Positions 34,888-43,992 of a DNA stretch of 64,000 nucleotides are shown here, piece by piece. Under the pieces are notes generated by a model. The model did not search any database, had not been told where the DNA came from, and saw only the letters and a program-made list of their open reading frames with translations. The stretch spans positions 930,001 through 994,000 of the forward strand of contig NZ_LT799838.1 in NCBI RefSeq assembly GCF_900168255.1. Reading direction: 5' to 3'. Position 1 is the first letter of the stretch. The number at the start of each line of letters is the position of its first letter. This DNA comes from Psychrobacter sp. DAB_AL43B. Lineage in GTDB: Bacteria > Pseudomonadota > Gammaproteobacteria > Pseudomonadales > Moraxellaceae. The translations under genes and the position numbers were made by a program.

Positions 34888-35439
34888 TTAGGCATGCTGA
34901 TAGTCTGATTTGCCGCCCGTTTTGTTCATCAAATGAATGTTATCAATCACAATGTCATGTGAGATGGCTTTAGTCATATCATAGATGGTTAGGCACGCCA
35001 CACTAACGGCGGTCAGTGCTTCCATTTCTACGCCAGTTTTATGCGTGACTTTGATGGTGGCAGTGACGGTAATGCTATTTTTATTATCATCGTATACAAA
35101 GGTTAAGCCAATTTTATCTAATGGCAGGGGATGGCAAAGTGGAATAAGATCGTGGGTGCGTTTGGCTGCCATGATACCGGCGATATGAGCAGTTTGAGTA
35201 ATGCTGCCTTTTTTGGTCATGCCGTCAGCAGCCTTGATTTGCTCATAAATCGCTGCGGGGAAAACTACCTGTCCTTGCGCACAAGCTTCTCTTGTCGTCG
35301 CTGTTTTGCCACTGACATCAACCATCGTAATATCGCCGTCGCTATCTAGATGCGATAAGTTTGATTTAGCCAATGTTGCTTTAGCCAATGTTGATTCAGC
35401 TAGTGTGGCTTTATTATTTATTTGGAGATTACTACTCAT
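34888..35439 (-). CDS. moaC: Cyclic pyranopterin monophosphate synthase
   Basis: A 183-residue MoaC that with MoaA converts GTP to cyclic pyranopterin monophosphate. DGDITMVDVSGKTATTREACAQG, LIPLCHPLPLDKI and TGVEMEALTAVSVACLTIYDM are diagnostic. The N-terminus has ~30 extra residues containing the degenerate repeat ATLAES/STLAKA/ATLAKS (DNA period 15 bp, ~35355-35415), absent from typical MoaC, probably a tolerated tandem expansion. Confidence 0.96.
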   Translation of the reverse strand: MSSNLQINNKATLAESTLAKATLAKSNLSHLDSDGDITMVDVSGKTATTREACAQGQVVFPAAIYEQIKAADGMTKKGSITQTAHIAGIMAAKRTHDLIPLCHPLPLDKIGLTFVYDDNKNSITVTATIKVTHKTGVEMEALTAVSVACLTIYDMTKAISHDIVIDNIHLMNKTGGKSDYQHA

Positions 35440-35465
35440 AGGTAAAACCTTTTTTAAACTGTTTT

Positions 35466-36206
35466 TTATAGATGAGTCAAAGCTATACAGGCGCGTTTGA
35501 AATCTTCGAGAGTATTAAAATTAGTCAAATACTGCCAGTTTTTGGGAAATGACACAGGCTGGACGATAGGCTTAATAAACTTCATCACTTGCCGCTGCCC
35601 ATGATCAATATAATGCTTTAAATTAGGCTCAATACTTAATCGATAAATACCTAATAATGGATATAAATGCTGCTCATCGGTCAGACAAGCAATAGGTTTT
35701 TTAGGGGCTTTTATCATATAAGGTGTTAGCTTTTGCCATAAATCGGTAGCGGGAATCAAGCTATCACAGCTGATAACCAGCAGCCAAGATGATTGCGCGC
35801 TTTGCACTGTTCTTAATTCTGTCGAATTTACCAAAGACTGCAGCGCCGCTTCAATGGCGACCAATGCGCCACCAGTTTCAATCTGCTTTTCATCATTAGC
35901 AGAAAGATAGTCAGTAATATGAAATATCGTCGCTTGTGAACGTTGTAAACCCAAATTCGTATTTATCGTAAAATCACGCCCATTATCAGCAATCATAATA
36001 GGCAGGTTATGCGTAGCTGTGGTGCTTAATTCAAGCGCCTGTCTAACATGATAATCAAGCAGGCACTCGCCTGTCGGCAGTATGAGCTCAGCTTTGGGCG
36101 AGCCCATCCGTGTAGAGGCACCGCCCGCCAAAATAACGACACCTGCTAAGTGATTTGACTTATAACAGTCACCTGCAGCGCCTGATTTATCTAAGACATC
36201 ATGCAT
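35466..36206 (-). CDS. mobA: Molybdenum cofactor guanylyltransferase
   Basis: A 246-residue nucleotidyltransferase that attaches GMP to molybdopterin to make the MGD cofactor of NarG. The GTP-binding loop VVILAGGASTRMGSPKAEL is at ~24-42, and WLLVISCDSLIPATDLW carries the metal-binding Asp (family NxP/DxP variants). The C-terminus FPKNWQYLTNFNTLEDF matches MobA's N(I/F)NTPEDL end. It starts 3 bp after moaB, so it is coupled. Confidence 0.93.
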   Translation of the reverse strand: MHDVLDKSGAAGDCYKSNHLAGVVILAGGASTRMGSPKAELILPTGECLLDYHVRQALELSTTATHNLPIMIADNGRDFTINTNLGLQRSQATIFHITDYLSANDEKQIETGGALVAIEAALQSLVNSTELRTVQSAQSSWLLVISCDSLIPATDLWQKLTPYMIKAPKKPIACLTDEQHLYPLLGIYRLSIEPNLKHYIDHGQRQVMKFIKPIVQPVSFPKNWQYLTNFNTLEDFKRACIALTHL

Positions 36207-36209
36207 TGC

Positions 36210-36740
36210 TTAATCATGACCTGGATTGGTACGCATAAAATGTGGGACAAAATTACACGGACGCGTACGGCTATCGAGTTGCTCTTGCAAGATACCTTCC
36301 CAAGCGGTGCGGCAAGCACCTGATGAGCCGGGTAAGCAGAAGATACCCGTACCATTTGCCATGCCAGCCACTGCTCTGGATTGTATGGTAGACATACCGA
36401 TATCGTCTTTTGAGATTAAGCGGAACATCTCACCAAAGCCATCAACTGATTTGTCAAACAATACGCCAACCGCTTCTGGCATGCTGTCTCTAATATAAAA
36501 ACCAGTACCGCCAGTGGTAATAATAGCGTGCACATTTGGGTCTGCAATCCAGCCACTGATGACCGCTCTAATCTTATAAATATCATCAATAATCAACTGA
36601 CGATCCGCAAGTTGATGCCCTGCTGCGGTTAATTGATCGACCAGATACTGACCCGAGGTATCTTCTGCAAGAGTACGGCTATCAGAAACCGTTAAGATGG
36701 CGATATTAAGCGGGGTAAAGGGGGCTTGCAGCTTACTCAT
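36210..36740 (-). CDS. moaB: Molybdopterin adenylyltransferase-like protein MoaB
   Basis: A 176-residue MoaB/Mog-fold protein of molybdenum cofactor synthesis. Motifs: LTVSDSRTLAEDTSGQYL (~16-33), ITTGGTGFYIRDSMPEAV (~79-96) and LPGSSGACRTAWEGIL near the C-terminus. AAGGAATATCC precedes the ATG. It lies between moaA and mobA with very short gaps. Confidence 0.94.
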   Translation of the reverse strand: MSKLQAPFTPLNIAILTVSDSRTLAEDTSGQYLVDQLTAAGHQLADRQLIIDDIYKIRAVISGWIADPNVHAIITTGGTGFYIRDSMPEAVGVLFDKSVDGFGEMFRLISKDDIGMSTIQSRAVAGMANGTGIFCLPGSSGACRTAWEGILQEQLDSRTRPCNFVPHFMRTNPGHD

Positions 36741-36807
36741 GGATATTCCTTAATAAATATGCTTGTTATAAAAAATGAAAAATTTGATTATTAGTATATT
36801 GTTGATT

Positions 36808-37911
36808 CTAACCACCAATCATCGACAGATTATTCATCATGCCACTATTGGAATCATGAAGGTGATGATGCTCAGGTTTGATTGGCATAAAGCTGTGCAA
36901 AGTACTCACTAACCCTGCAACATCGTCTTGCTGTAGGTGCTCACGAATGTCGTAATTACCTTGGTCAAATAGACACAGATGTACCTTACCTTGACTGCTG
37001 ACACGCAGGCGATTACAGCTGTCACAAAAATGGGCGGCATAAGGCGCAATCATACCAATACGACCTTTATAATTAGGATGGCTATACTCTATCGCTGGAC
37101 CATCGTTGCTACCACGCACATGGGTTTGCCAACCGTGTTTTATCAAATAGTTGGTAATAATGTCGGACTGTGCATGCTGCGCAAAAAATAAATCGCTATT
37201 ATCACTGGTCTGCATAAACTCAATAAATCGATAAGTGACAGGTCTGTCTTTTACATAATCGATGGCATTCATCAGATTTTCAAAGGCAGTTTCAGCCATT
37301 AAAATACTGTTTATTTTTAGTTTGATATCCGTGGTCGCTAGTAATTTATCCATATCAGTCAACAGCTGCGGCAACATATCAAAACCAGTCATCTTATGGA
37401 AGGTAGCAGCATCAAAGCTGTCCATACTGATATTAAGTTGGTTTAGTCCAGCAGCGTGCCAATCGGCTAAGTGCTTACCAAGTTTATAGCCATTACTGGT
37501 CATGGCAACGGTTTCGATACCCTCGGTGTTTTTAACAGTTTTAATAATGTCTACCAAATCACGACGTATGGAGGGTTCGCCACCAGTAATCCGTACTTTT
37601 TTGGTACCTACTTCGGCAAAACCGCGGATTAAAGTCGCAATTTCAGCGACACTTATCTCGTTCTGTGGTGGTTTACCTTGATAGCCATCCGGCAGGCAGT
37701 ATTCACAGCGGAAATTACAGAAGTCTGTAATCGATAAACGCAGATAGGTTAGACGTCGTGCGAAACCATCTGTTAATGGTTGAGAGAGCGTACTAGGAGA
37801 ATGGATAGACGACATGGCGACTTTCGACGGTGAATCACCATCAGAAATAGCGGGTGCAGCGACAGGCGAATACAGTTGAGCATTGCCTGCATTGGGGGCA
37901 AGATGGTTCAT
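36808..37911 (-). CDS. moaA: GTP 3',8-cyclase
   Basis: A radical-SAM enzyme of 367 codons. The first cluster motif is C65-x3-C69-x2-C72 (ITDFCNFRCEYCLP), the second is CDSCNRLRVSSQGKVHLCLF, and the chain ends in the catalytic Gly-Gly (SMIGG). About 45 residues precede the usual family start (DGFARRLTYLRLSITD); an ATG at 37815 is an alternative beginning. It is the first gene of the moa operon; a NarL-type inverted repeat lies ~135 bp upstream. Confidence 0.96.
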   Translation of the reverse strand: MNHLAPNAGNAQLYSPVAAPAISDGDSPSKVAMSSIHSPSTLSQPLTDGFARRLTYLRLSITDFCNFRCEYCLPDGYQGKPPQNEISVAEIATLIRGFAEVGTKKVRITGGEPSIRRDLVDIIKTVKNTEGIETVAMTSNGYKLGKHLADWHAAGLNQLNISMDSFDAATFHKMTGFDMLPQLLTDMDKLLATTDIKLKINSILMAETAFENLMNAIDYVKDRPVTYRFIEFMQTSDNSDLFFAQHAQSDIITNYLIKHGWQTHVRGSNDGPAIEYSHPNYKGRIGMIAPYAAHFCDSCNRLRVSSQGKVHLCLFDQGNYDIREHLQQDDVAGLVSTLHSFMPIKPEHHHLHDSNSGMMNNLSMIGG

Positions 37912-38045
37912 AGATGATTACCATTAATATTAAGTATATTGTGTACTTTTAGGCGTTGCCTCAGGTTGTGAGTGAAAAATTCTATTTAGATATCATTATG
38001 ACAGCTTATCAGCAAATAACAATTAACCGTAAGTTACTTAAAAAC

Positions 38046-38061
38046 TACCACCAAAGTAGTA
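38046..38061. promoter_or_regulatory. Candidate NarL 7-2-7 site upstream of moaA
   Basis: TACCACC and AGTAGTA, separated by 2 bp, form inverted NarL heptamers (consensus TACYYMT; one mismatch in the left half). It is identical except for the 2-bp spacer to the site upstream of narG at 49577-49592, and the flanks (AC before, GNAGCTA/GCTA after) are also alike. Confidence 0.65.
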
Positions 38062-38176
38062 GAAGCTAAATGGTAGTGGATAATAAGTTTCTCACGGTTA
38101 ATGGTATAAATAGTTATTAACTGTTTAGCTGTAAACAACGCAGTTTTCAGTTATTAAACTATCAATGATGTAACTT

Positions 38177-39472
38177 TCAATGATTCAACCAAGGGAAGGG
38201 CTGAACCTGTACGTTTTCACCGGCCGATAGGTTACCAGAATCTTGAGCCAATACAATAAAACAATTGGCGTGGCTAAGCTGTTTGATACGATGCGACTGC
38301 TGTTTGGTAAAGCTTTCAACTTGAAAATTGCCAGCTTCATCTTGTGACAGAATCCCTCTTTGAAAGTCCGTACGACCTGCTGATTTTTTAATATCATTTT
38401 CAAGCGTTGCGCTTAGGGTCAATTGCATGGGTCGCTCTTGTAGATCAGCGCCTGCCATTTGCCACAATGCTGGAATCACAAATTGTAAGGTGCCGACGAC
38501 CGTCGATAATGGGTTGCCGGGTAAGCCAAAATACAGTACTGGCTTGGCAAGGTTTCGAGTCAGCTCACCAAATACAAAAGGTTTACCGGGCTTCATAGCG
38601 ACTTTGTAATGATTAATTTTTCCTAATTGCTCAATGACGGTTGTTAAAAAATCATAGTCGCCAACCGATACGCCAGCGGTAGAGATAAGTACATCGCACT
38701 CTTGCATTGATTGGGTGACAGCAGCGATAGTTTGGTCTAAATCATCAGCAATGATGCCATAATCATGAATATCTACGGGTAAATCAGATAATAGACTTTT
38801 GAGTGTAGGCGTATTGGAATTATAGATTTGCGCCAAGCTTTCAAGCTCATTGCCAATCGGCACGAGCTCATCGCCAGTCGCGAGCACACCGACGATCAAA
38901 GGTTTATAGACAGCAACTTTATCGACACCTAAATTCGCCAATAAACTAATATCAGCAGGATTCAGTCGTTTACCTTTGAGTAAAACAGTTTCACCAGTTT
39001 CAATTTCTTCGCCTTGCTTACGAATGTTGTCATCGCATTTAGCGGTTTGACTAAGCGTGATGGCATAAGGCTGTGATTTATCTATCGTGTCTCTTATCGC
39101 TGCAAAGTTGGTATTTTCTTGCATGATAACCGTATCACAGCTGTCAGGTACGACCGCACCGGTAAAGATACGTATCCCTTGTCCTGCCTTGATATCACCA
39201 GTGTAAGGACTGCCAGCTTGCGATTCACCAACGATATCAATCACAGTATCTGCTGCGAGTTTACTGTTTTTTGCAATCGCATAACCGTCCATCGCGGATA
39301 AGTTCTGCCTCGGTATGGCAAAGGGCGAGACAATGTCTTCAGCCAATATCTGATTACGGCTTTCTAACAAGTCGTAAGTATTGATTTGTCTATTAGGTAG
39401 CGGATAGTCATTATGGTTATAAGTTTCTACGCGCTGCTTTATTTCAGAGATGAGGCCTTCAACCGTAATCAT
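38177..39472 (-). CDS. moeA: Molybdopterin molybdenumtransferase
   Basis: A 431-residue MoeA that inserts molybdate into adenylylated molybdopterin. LAEDIVSPFAIPRQNLSAMDGYAI (~38-61), GDELVPIG, STAGVSVGDYDFL and MKPGKPFVFGEL plus FGLPGNPLSTVVG are diagnostic. It is transcribed in the same direction as the moa operon but separated from it by 265 bp containing the NarL-like site. Confidence 0.96.
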   Translation of the reverse strand: MITVEGLISEIKQRVETYNHNDYPLPNRQINTYDLLESRNQILAEDIVSPFAIPRQNLSAMDGYAIAKNSKLAADTVIDIVGESQAGSPYTGDIKAGQGIRIFTGAVVPDSCDTVIMQENTNFAAIRDTIDKSQPYAITLSQTAKCDDNIRKQGEEIETGETVLLKGKRLNPADISLLANLGVDKVAVYKPLIVGVLATGDELVPIGNELESLAQIYNSNTPTLKSLLSDLPVDIHDYGIIADDLDQTIAAVTQSMQECDVLISTAGVSVGDYDFLTTVIEQLGKINHYKVAMKPGKPFVFGELTRNLAKPVLYFGLPGNPLSTVVGTLQFVIPALWQMAGADLQERPMQLTLSATLENDIKKSAGRTDFQRGILSQDEAGNFQVESFTKQQSHRIKQLSHANCFIVLAQDSGNLSAGENVQVQPFPWLNH

Positions 39473-39580
39473 AAACTTCTACTCATTTTATTAATGTTGG
39501 ACTGTTTATAACATCAGAGATACGTTATACCATAACAGCTACTTTATATCATAACAATGTCGTCACCGACAGATGATTGA

Positions 39581-40699
39581 TTAGCCGCGGAATATATTCT
39601 CTTGCTCAAGCATCATCTCGATACCTTCGATGTCTGCTTCATTCGCTAGCGTAAACAGATAATCGCATAATGCTTGATGAAACGCTTGCTGGCTCAGCTT
39701 ATTATGAATAGCAGGGACAACTTGATCATAAGTCATCTGTATGCCAGGTTCTTTATTTAATACATCAACGACGTGGAAGCCATATCTGCTTTCGATGGGG
39801 CTTGGCGCAAGTCCTGCGTCTGACTTAAATAACGCGCTTTCAAATTCTGGTACGGTTTGTCCTTTGTTAATCACACCCAACTCACCGTCTTGTTCTTTTG
39901 AAGGACAAGCAGAGTGCTGGCGTGCCAATTGAATAAATTCTGCATCGGGATTGGCATTATTTTTAATTTGTTCAATAAATTCGTAAGCGGTCTTTTTGAG
40001 CTTTAATCGCTCGTCGCCATCTTCAGGCAGACAAGCCAACAAGATATGGCGCACGTTCATAATAGGATCGGTCATATAGTCCGTAATATTTTGCTTATAG
40101 TAACGCTCACACGTTGCCATATCAGGCATGGTCGCTTGGACATTTTTATCTATCAAGGCAGAAATAGCTTGTTCTTCATCGTTTTCCCATGCCGCTTCGC
40201 CAAGGTTTGGCTCATCCAAAACCGCCAGTCTAAGTAGTTCACGTACAACCAAAGCCTGCGTCGCTAAAAATACCGCGTCTTCTTTATTTTCTGCTGGGTG
40301 ATATTGCAGTTCTTGGGCGATATTTGTTCTGTCTATCATTACACCGTTTACTGTGACCGAAGGCAATTCATCACGGCTAGAAGCGATTAGGTTCTTGTGG
40401 TTGCTATGCTCCTCTGCCATTGCTTTTTCGATGAACTCTTGATCAGAATGTGGTTTTTGTAGATCGGTCAAGGTTGGCATTAAATGAACGATATCATCAC
40501 CATGGCTATGATTGTGATCATGACTATGATCGTGACTGTGGTCATGACCACAATTATGACCGCTGTGCGTGTGATTGGCATCAGTAGAGGCATGAGCGGC
40601 ATGGTCAGTATGAGTGTCACTATTAACGTTGTTATTTACGCTGTTACTTACGTTGTTAGTCGTCGTGTGATCAGCTGGATTGTAGGTACTGACAGTCAT
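39581..40699 (-). CDS. Parvulin-type peptidyl-prolyl isomerase with His-rich N-terminus
   Basis: A 372-residue protein. Residues ~30-75 are extremely His/Asp-rich (clusters such as HNCGHDHSHDHSHDHNHSHG), typical of Ni/Zn/Cu buffering segments. Residues ~75-220 are a SurA/NifM-like helical region, and ~225-335 a parvulin domain (VRHILLACLP, DGELGVINKGQTVPEFESALF, SRYGFHVVDVL). No signal peptide is seen, so it should be cytosolic, like NifM. A PpiC-type gene follows narI in Pseudomonas nar operons, so a role in NarGHI assembly is plausible but inferred. Confidence 0.9.
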   Translation of the reverse strand: MTVSTYNPADHTTTNNVSNSVNNNVNSDTHTDHAAHASTDANHTHSGHNCGHDHSHDHSHDHNHSHGDDIVHLMPTLTDLQKPHSDQEFIEKAMAEEHSNHKNLIASSRDELPSVTVNGVMIDRTNIAQELQYHPAENKEDAVFLATQALVVRELLRLAVLDEPNLGEAAWENDEEQAISALIDKNVQATMPDMATCERYYKQNITDYMTDPIMNVRHILLACLPEDGDERLKLKKTAYEFIEQIKNNANPDAEFIQLARQHSACPSKEQDGELGVINKGQTVPEFESALFKSDAGLAPSPIESRYGFHVVDVLNKEPGIQMTYDQVVPAIHNKLSQQAFHQALCDYLFTLANEADIEGIEMMLEQENIFRG

Positions 40700-40792
40700 G
40701 GCTTTTGCTCCACTAAAGTTTTTGATAAAAGGATTCTTGTAATAGGAATCTTAAAATAAGATTGAGGTTTTATGTTAAAAACTGAATAAAAA

Positions 40793-40860
40793 TAATAAAA
40801 AAACAGAGCCGCCTTTAAATAAATTTACTGCTATTGCATAAATTGTTTAAAAGCGGCTCT
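40793..40860 (-). terminator. Terminator of hmp
   Basis: On the minus strand AGAGCCGCTTTTAAA and TTTAAAGGCGGCTCT form a long stem with a ~35-nt loop, followed by a T7 run. It lies 85 bp downstream of hmp. Confidence 0.75.
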
Positions 40861-40946
40861 ACGGCGGTGTCTGACTTATATTCTATTATCTTTAATAAAG
40901 CATTGAGATTGTTCATCATCTTCAATACTTTATTAAGTTGATAATA

Positions 40947-42161
40947 TTAAGCCAACTCTAGGCTCATTTTAGGACCAAATGGTTCGTAATGAACGCTATC
41001 AACACCGTGGTCTAAGCTAACTAGCGCATCGATAATACTTTCCATAAATGGCATGGAACCACAGACATAAATGTCGGCGGGCTTAGGTAAATTGGCAAGC
41101 CACGCTTCATCAAGAATTTGCCCAGACTCAAAGTAGAAGATGTGCTTTTCTACGTTTTCAGCAGCGGCTAATAGCGCATTTATTTCATTATTGAAAGCAT
41201 GATGCTCTTGGTTTTGGCAAGCATAAACCCAGACGATAGGGCGCTTTGGATTGGCAGTTACTTGTGCTTCTAACATCGATAAAATCGGTGTTACCCCAAC
41301 CCCAGCGCTGACAAGCACTAATGGAATATCGTTTTGTTGTACTAAATCTTGGTTGAGCTCAAAATCACCAGCCGGTGCAGACAATAGAACCGTATCGCCG
41401 ACTTCTAATGAGTCATGCAGATAGTTAGACACTAGCCCATTATGCTCATTACGGTTATCGCGTCTGACCGCAAACTGGATGCCTTTATCACTATTGGCTG
41501 AGAATAAAGAATAATGACGCAGGGCAATACGGTCGCTGTCGGTTGGATCTGTTTTTACCGTGATGTATTGACCAGCGCTTAGTTTAAGTTTGCTTAGGTC
41601 GATAGGTTTGTGGCTTGCTGTGTTATTGCTTTCTAAATCAGCGTTTACTGGAACGACCGTAAAGGCAGCGATATCAGTGGCGGCTTCTACTTTTTCAGTC
41701 ACTTTAAATGGGGCAAAACCTTGCCACATTTCCTGCTCGTACATACCGTGTTCGACTTGGATAAATACCGAGGCAATTTCATCATAAGCTTCAGTCCAAG
41801 CATTGATGATGTCGTCATTAGCCGCTTCACCCAGTACTTCTTTTATGGCACCAAGTAAGTGGGTGCCAACGATAGGGTAGTGCTCTGGCAAAATCTGTAA
41901 GGCACGATGCTTATGACTGATTTGTGTGACTTGCGGCAATAAAGTCGTTAAGTTTTCCAAATGTTTGGCCGCTGCTAAAACCGTCATTGCTAATGCGGTC
42001 TGTTGGCGACCTAGTTTCTGATTGGTTTCATTAAAAATATCAAGCAGTTCAGGATGCCCATTAAACATATTTTTATAAAACACAGTAGTAATCGCGGTGC
42101 CGTGCTCTTCAAGTACTGGTACCGTTGCTTTGACGATTTCTAATGTTTGTGGTGAGGCCAT
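40947..42161 (-). CDS. hmp: Flavohaemoglobin, nitric oxide dioxygenase
   Basis: A 404-residue enzyme turning NO and O2 into nitrate with NAD(P)H. The globin domain (~1-140) has the proximal histidine in ISHKHRALQI; the FAD domain carries RHYSLF and GLVSNYLHD; the NAD domain has LVSAGVGVTPILSML and VYACQN. The start ATG 42161 follows AAAGGAACCACA. It lies between the parvulin gene and narI but has its own NsrR-like operator and terminator, so it is a separate NO-induced unit. Confidence 0.95.
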   Translation of the reverse strand: MASPQTLEIVKATVPVLEEHGTAITTVFYKNMFNGHPELLDIFNETNQKLGRQQTALAMTVLAAAKHLENLTTLLPQVTQISHKHRALQILPEHYPIVGTHLLGAIKEVLGEAANDDIINAWTEAYDEIASVFIQVEHGMYEQEMWQGFAPFKVTEKVEAATDIAAFTVVPVNADLESNNTASHKPIDLSKLKLSAGQYITVKTDPTDSDRIALRHYSLFSANSDKGIQFAVRRDNRNEHNGLVSNYLHDSLEVGDTVLLSAPAGDFELNQDLVQQNDIPLVLVSAGVGVTPILSMLEAQVTANPKRPIVWVYACQNQEHHAFNNEINALLAAAENVEKHIFYFESGQILDEAWLANLPKPADIYVCGSMPFMESIIDALVSLDHGVDSVHYEPFGPKMSLELA

Positions 42162-42315
42162 TGTGGTTCCTTTAGTGAATATATTCACATTGATAAGTTT
42201 AGGGATTGAAGCTCAAAAAATGAACTTGGTAACAGTAATTAGATATTTAAACTGCAATGAACGCTGCAACTGGGTGCAGGATTAAGCATTCAGCAGTAAA
42301 ATAATCAAGCTGTTT

Positions 42316-42346
42316 CCATAAGATTCATTAAAAATGAATCTTATGG
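42316..42346. promoter_or_regulatory. NsrR-like palindrome upstream of hmp
   Basis: Perfect 14-bp arms CCATAAGATTCATT/AATGAATCTTATGG flank AAA. The core AAGATTCATT...AATGAATCTT is the NsrR operator pattern (AAGATGCATTT and complement) with one change per half. No T-run follows on either strand, which argues against a terminator. It lies ~155 bp before hmp and ~50 bp after narI. Confidence 0.75.
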
Positions 42347-42396
42347 TATCGTATTCCTATTTAAACATCAATGCTGTTTCACTATTGTGGTTATTT

Positions 42397-43122
42397 CTAT
42401 TGCGAACGTTTCTCTCTCACAATTTGATAGCGGCGACCTAAATACCACACTGGCGCGCTAATAATATGAATGAGCCGTGTGAATGGGAATATCGCAATCA
42501 ACGTGATACCTAGTGCCATATGCAGCTGATAGATGAGGTCAGTTTGCTCGATACGAGCTGCTGCTTGCCAAGGTCTTAAGATGGTGATGTCCTGTGCCCA
42601 TCCTGCTAAATTCATCATAGTAAAGCCATCTAGATGTTTTACTGAGGTAAAGATGGATATTAATCCGAGGTTGAGCTGAATAAATAACAGCACGAGTATC
42701 AGCTTGTCAGAAAATGATGAGGTGTTGGAGATACGGTCGTCCGTAAAGCGTCGCCACATCAGCATGACCAAACCAAACCAACAAAATACCCCTGCAATAC
42801 CACCGACGACCACCGCTAAAATCTGCTTATGCCCAGCACTGATAAAGCGGTCATAGAGAAAATGCGGCGTCAACATACCGAATAAATGCCCAAGCAATAC
42901 CACGATAATTCCCACGTGGAATAAGTTGCTAGCAAGACGCATATTTTTGGTTCTTAGCATTTGTGATGAACCGCTCTTCCACGAATACTGAGATAAATCA
43001 AAACGTACCCAAGTACCAATGATAGCGATGGTCAATGCTATATATGGATAAACACCAAAAAGAAAGATTTGCAGCCAACTTAGATTGGCTAAAGACTGTA
43101 CGCTAGGATCTGCAATATTCAT
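42397..43122 (-). CDS. narI: Respiratory nitrate reductase gamma subunit (cytochrome b)
   Basis: A 241-residue, five-helix inner-membrane dihaem cytochrome b that oxidises quinol and passes electrons to NarH. Haem-ligand histidines are in FHVGIIVVLLGHLFG, QLHMALGI and RLIHIISAP. YIALTIAIIGTWVRF and SSQMLRTKNMRLASNLFH are NarI signatures. It is the last gene of narGHJI and starts 11 bp after narJ. Confidence 0.96.
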   Translation of the reverse strand: MNIADPSVQSLANLSWLQIFLFGVYPYIALTIAIIGTWVRFDLSQYSWKSGSSQMLRTKNMRLASNLFHVGIIVVLLGHLFGMLTPHFLYDRFISAGHKQILAVVVGGIAGVFCWFGLVMLMWRRFTDDRISNTSSFSDKLILVLLFIQLNLGLISIFTSVKHLDGFTMMNLAGWAQDITILRPWQAAARIEQTDLIYQLHMALGITLIAIFPFTRLIHIISAPVWYLGRRYQIVREKRSQ

Positions 43123-43133
43123 ATCTTCTCTCC

Positions 43134-43991
43134 TTATGATTGTTTAACCGGTGGATTGGTTTTAAAGTCTACCCAGTGCACAGGAGCGTCGACGATGTTT
43201 TTAGTGGGGGTGGTTCTAACACCGGCTTTTGCCGCCAGACTTTGGGTGCTGGTCTGAGAAGAACAACGCTCTTCTTGTTGCGCATCTAAGAAAGTAACCA
43301 CTTCCTCTTCCCACTCTTTGTCTAATGCTTCAAAGCTGTCATCAGGCTTTTCTTTACTGATTTTTTCTTGATACTCTTCGAGCATATCAAGAGGCTTGCC
43401 AGCTATTTGCAATAGCGCATTAAAGCAGCCTTTATACATACTGCCGCGGTGTTCAAGTCTGGCAGCAAGCAAGGCAATGATATGACTGACATCGGCAATA
43501 TCCATACGAATTTGAATATCATCGTCGATAACGGTTGCTTGATACGCTAAAAACTCTAGATATAAAGGCAGATAATCAGGGAGCTCTTTGACGCTAATTG
43601 CAAAGCCAGCTTCTTCATATTGACCCATCAAATCGACCATGGCTTGACCGCGATCACGCGACTCGCCATGGACATGCTCAAACAACCAAAGTGATAAAGA
43701 CCGACCGCGCTCAAAAAGACCGTCATAACGCGCTTGTGCTTCAAGAGAGCCGGTATCGATTAGATCTTCAATCAAGTCAATGATTTGCGTGCGTACTTCA
43801 GGACTAATAATGGTTGATCTAGCGACAATTTCTGTGCAATCAGCCAGAGTATCGCCTAAAAATAGCTCGTTACTTGGATAGTCGATAAGTAAGCTTAGTA
43901 CTTTGAGTATTTTCAATTCTGATGCGCCAATCACTGGCGGCATAATAGCGTCGATGACTGTGCTGTCGTTATGAAGTTGAGTAGTTTGCAT
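43134..43991 (-). CDS. narJ: Nitrate reductase assembly chaperone (delta)
   Basis: A 285-residue NarJ that holds apo-NarG during molybdenum cofactor insertion. LKVLSLLIDYPSNELFLG, YDGLFERGRSLSLWLFEHVHGESRDRGQAMVDLM and LPDYLPLYLEFLA are typical. The start at 43991 is one base past the narH stop, so it is coupled. The C-terminus (~235-285) is a longer polar tail than in E. coli NarJ (236 aa). Confidence 0.95.
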   Translation of the reverse strand: MQTTQLHNDSTVIDAIMPPVIGASELKILKVLSLLIDYPSNELFLGDTLADCTEIVARSTIISPEVRTQIIDLIEDLIDTGSLEAQARYDGLFERGRSLSLWLFEHVHGESRDRGQAMVDLMGQYEEAGFAISVKELPDYLPLYLEFLAYQATVIDDDIQIRMDIADVSHIIALLAARLEHRGSMYKGCFNALLQIAGKPLDMLEEYQEKISKEKPDDSFEALDKEWEEEVVTFLDAQQEERCSSQTSTQSLAAKAGVRTTPTKNIVDAPVHWVDFKTNPPVKQS

Positions 43992-43992
43992 C

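Noticed and set aside
40484..40759. Met/Ile/Thr-rich 91-codon plus-strand ORF
   Set aside because: It is the reverse frame of the histidine-rich repeat region of the parvulin gene, which naturally lacks stops.
42316..42346. Terminator of the nar operon
   Set aside because: The hairpin is perfect but lacks a T-run on either strand and matches the NsrR operator layout better.
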